Assembly (NCBI RefSeq): GCF_910591885.1
Contig: NC_063275.1
Coordinates: 8,234,501 to 8,298,500 of the forward strand
Direction: 5' to 3'
Origin: Bombus terrestris
Lineage: Eukaryota; Arthropoda; Insecta; Hymenoptera; Apidae
DNA length: 64,000 bases
The position numbers and the translations under genes were made by a program. Shown here piece by piece: positions 62,359 through 64,000 of the stretch (its first letter is position 1; each line of letters starts with the position of its first letter). Under the pieces are notes generated by a model. The model was given only the letters and a program-made list of their open reading frames with translations. It did no database searches and had not been told where the DNA came from.

Positions 62359-63143
62359 TAAAATACTGGCGTGCGATTAGTCGCATTACGCGACTGCACC
62401 AAGGAAATAGAACACGAATACAAAACCCTTGTAAAAACGCAAGGTGAATTAGACTCTGCGGATGAAACAACAAGATCTCACGCGGGAACGGATCTCGTTT
62501 AAAAACTGTTAAATTATCTGCAGAAGTTGAGACAAAAAACGAAATTTCTAGCTGTGGAGATGCGAATTCGCAGACAATAGATCAAAATACGATTGCTAGC
62601 AAATCTGCCGTTAGTTTACCGGGGTATCATTTACCAGTGTTTGATGAAAATTACCAAGATTGTCCGCAATTTAATAGCTGTAAAAAACTGATGTACTTAC
62701 GAGCATGTTTATGTGACGAAGTAGTACAATTAATCAAATTGCTCGATAACTCAGTAGCCAACTACGCATACGCTATTGGAAAACAGTTGTAATAAATCAG
62801 CAATCATAGGAGCGAAACGTATAAGTGTGTTAGTTAGAGCACCGATGTGGATCACATCATCGCGAACTCCGCCAGTTTTAAATGAGTTGGGCCAGTCGTC
62901 AGTAGATACACTTCTGAACCATTTATGTTTATTGCGATTAGACTACGTTGTAAAATAGAAAGAGCACACGCGAGACAATGCGTTCCCAAAATTAAACGAA
63001 TGATTTACATTTCTATGCAATCGATACCAAGATCTAGAAACGTCCGGGTCCAACAATACGCGATGCGTTGAACTCCTAAAATAATTGGGTAACACTAAAT
63101 AAGGAACCGTCCCGATCGATATACATCACACAAACTCCAAACA
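62359..63143 (+). pseudogene. BEL/Pao retrotransposon gag, 5' part (decayed)
   Basis: Broken plus frames give SLPGYHLPVFDENYQDCPQF, then KLMYLRACLCDEVVQLIKLL and DNSVANYAYAIGKQL, matching the conserved LPxFxGxYxxWxxF / KxxYLRxxLxGxAxxxI / NYxxAWxxL core of BEL/Pao gag. Later pieces LNELGQSSVDTLLNHLC, AFPKLNE, FTFLCNRYQDLET and TRCVELLK follow in the expected order with frameshifts. Upstream, SRITRLH may be the N-terminal coiled part. Several stops make it nonfunctional. The Jockey element sits directly before it. Confidence 0.75.
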
Positions 63144-63147
63144 TTTG

Positions 63148-63580
63148 TGTAGTATCGTGGGCAAAAGGCCTAAGATATCGGCCGAACCATAAACAATGTC
63201 GCGAGAGCCGCGGCATCGTCGGGTACATCAATGTGTCGTCGGTCTTTTCAAGTGAATAGTTTCGTGGAAAAGGCCTGCGTGACCCTGGCCACGGGCGTTT
63301 TCGGGACACGTGTGCGATAGGGCGGGAAAAGACAAAGAGATGCTAAAGACAGTGTTAGTTGAGAAGCCGGAGAGAGCGAATACAAAAGGCGTACAGTGTG
63401 AGTTGAGAAGCGAGAGCGAGCGAGTGCAGAAGCTGGAGAGTGTGAATCGTGAAGTCGGGAGCCAAGTATGAGAATAAGACGTACGACAGCATTGTAATCA
63501 TTTCGTTGTTTTGAATATTATTTATTAAATCAAAACAGCATTACTTGTCCTTTACTCTAAGACCTATTAAGATACTACAT
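63148..63580. mobile_element. Solo LTR, 433 bp, inserted in the BEL gag
   Basis: It begins TGTAGTATC and ends GATACTACA, a perfect 9-bp terminal inverted repeat with TG...CA. It is flanked by TTTG on both sides (63144-63147 and 63581-63584), a 4-bp target duplication as made by Gypsy-type integrases. Its 5' half is GC-rich (U3-like), followed by a purine-rich GAGCGA region and a T/A-rich end (U5-like). No internal region or second LTR is present, so it is the product of LTR-LTR recombination. Gag sequence lies on both sides. Confidence 0.85.
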
Positions 63581-63584
63581 TTGC

Positions 63585-63899
63585 AACAAGCTCAAAGAAG
63601 CAACCGTGACAGAGCGGAACTAAATCTAAAATTAAAATAAAGAAAAGATGTCTATGTTTCAACTGCTTATGTAAGGGGCACTCTATATCCAAGTGCAGAA
63701 ATAGTGCATTTGGATGTGTAAGAAAAAACGTAACACCCTGTTACATATTGAAACAAAGGATAAAGCACGACCTTTTTCATCGAACCAACACAGTACGACC
63801 TCCCTCAACACATTCACGCATTTTCGAATCCTTTTGTCTACCGCAATCATAAGTATGTTTGACAGAAAGGACATCTACGCCGTTGCCGTGTATTGTTAG
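63585..63899 (+). pseudogene. BEL/Pao gag zinc knuckle and protease start (decayed)
   Basis: After the solo LTR the frame resumes with CLCFNCLCKGHSISKC, then RNSAFGC; a frame change then gives CKKKRNTLLHIETKD. Together these are the BEL gag zinc-knuckle block (CFNCLxxGHxxxxC...C...KHHTLLH). The next piece, ILLSTAIISMFDRKDI, matches the start of the BEL protease (LLATAxxxxxD). A stop follows at about 63899. It continues the gag fragment on the left of the LTR. Confidence 0.75.
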
Positions 63900-64000
63900 G
63901 CTATTCCCAATCCCACTTTCCAACATATAAGTTTGCAAAGCAACACAATTGCTTCAAACGCGCATAGAAATACCGATCCTCAGAATGAATGATATGTCTT
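63900..64000. other. Likely continuation of BEL pol remnant, cut by window end
   Basis: The last 100 bases are GC-moderate and contiguous with the protease remnant. I cannot read a clear frame in them. Confidence 0.3.

Noticed and set aside
1..64000. CRISPR arrays, rRNA genes, bacterial operons or toxin systems
   Set aside because: No regularly spaced short repeats, no rRNA-like GC-rich conserved blocks, and the DNA has eukaryotic splice signals and animal transposons.

Overview
The window is AT-rich animal nuclear DNA without operons or prokaryotic gene packing. It has intron-type splice signals, many DNA-transposon remnants (mariner, Tc1/mariner-related, piggyBac-type, pogo-like), a Jockey-type non-LTR retrotransposon and BEL/Pao gag debris. 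The mix of mellifera-type and mauritiana-type mariner ends with a young Jockey element fits an insect, most likely a hymenopteran (bee or ant). That assignment is inference from repeat content and base composition.

Host genes are nearly absent. Two pieces look like genuine host exons. One is a terminal coding exon at 12355-12518 (+), with a branch point, polypyrimidine tract, acceptor, 53 open codons and a stop; it encodes a short cysteine-containing C-terminus I do not recognise. The other is a candidate first coding exon at 51003-51169 (+), ending at a GTAAGT donor. Several GC-richer islands (5.5-6.1, 10.6-11.0, 13.4-14.2, 28.7-29.1, 35.8-36.2, 42.1-42.7, 48.6-49.1 kb) may be promoters, 5' UTR exons or old repeats, but I cannot assign them. 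The rest is intronic or intergenic.

Mobile elements from left to right: LTR-like block (2.03-2.23 kb); Tc1/mariner-related DUF4817-type transposase pseudogene on minus (3.84-4.82 kb) with a related dispersed repeat family (4.84-5.27, 12.06-12.28, 46.77-46.82, 57.34-57.54 kb); pogo-like fragment between inverted repeats (6.31-7.27 kb); 64-bp mariner remnant (21.5 kb); 414-bp long-TIR MITE (22.1-22.5 kb); piggyBac-type MITE with TTAA duplication (24.07-24.68 kb); PIF1/Helitron helicase tail (33.8-34.0 kb); internally deleted 887-bp mariner (37.65-38.53 kb); two further mariner ends (40.7 and 47.3 kb); a LINE RNase H remnant (52.9-53.7 kb); and a nested cluster at 58.17-63.9 kb.

The nested cluster is the most informative part. 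A nearly full-length Jockey element (ORF1 + ORF2, poly-A tail) lies directly before a decayed BEL/Pao gag, and that gag is itself interrupted by a 433-bp solo LTR with a 4-bp duplication. The Jockey copy carries clean inactivating changes: FADD to FAND in reverse transcriptase and a lost zinc-knuckle cysteine in ORF1. I found no convincing new biological system. The best leads are the unidentified host exons, the ORF1/ORF2 junction of the Jockey element, and the 155-bp diverged tandem array at 36.3-36.96 kb.
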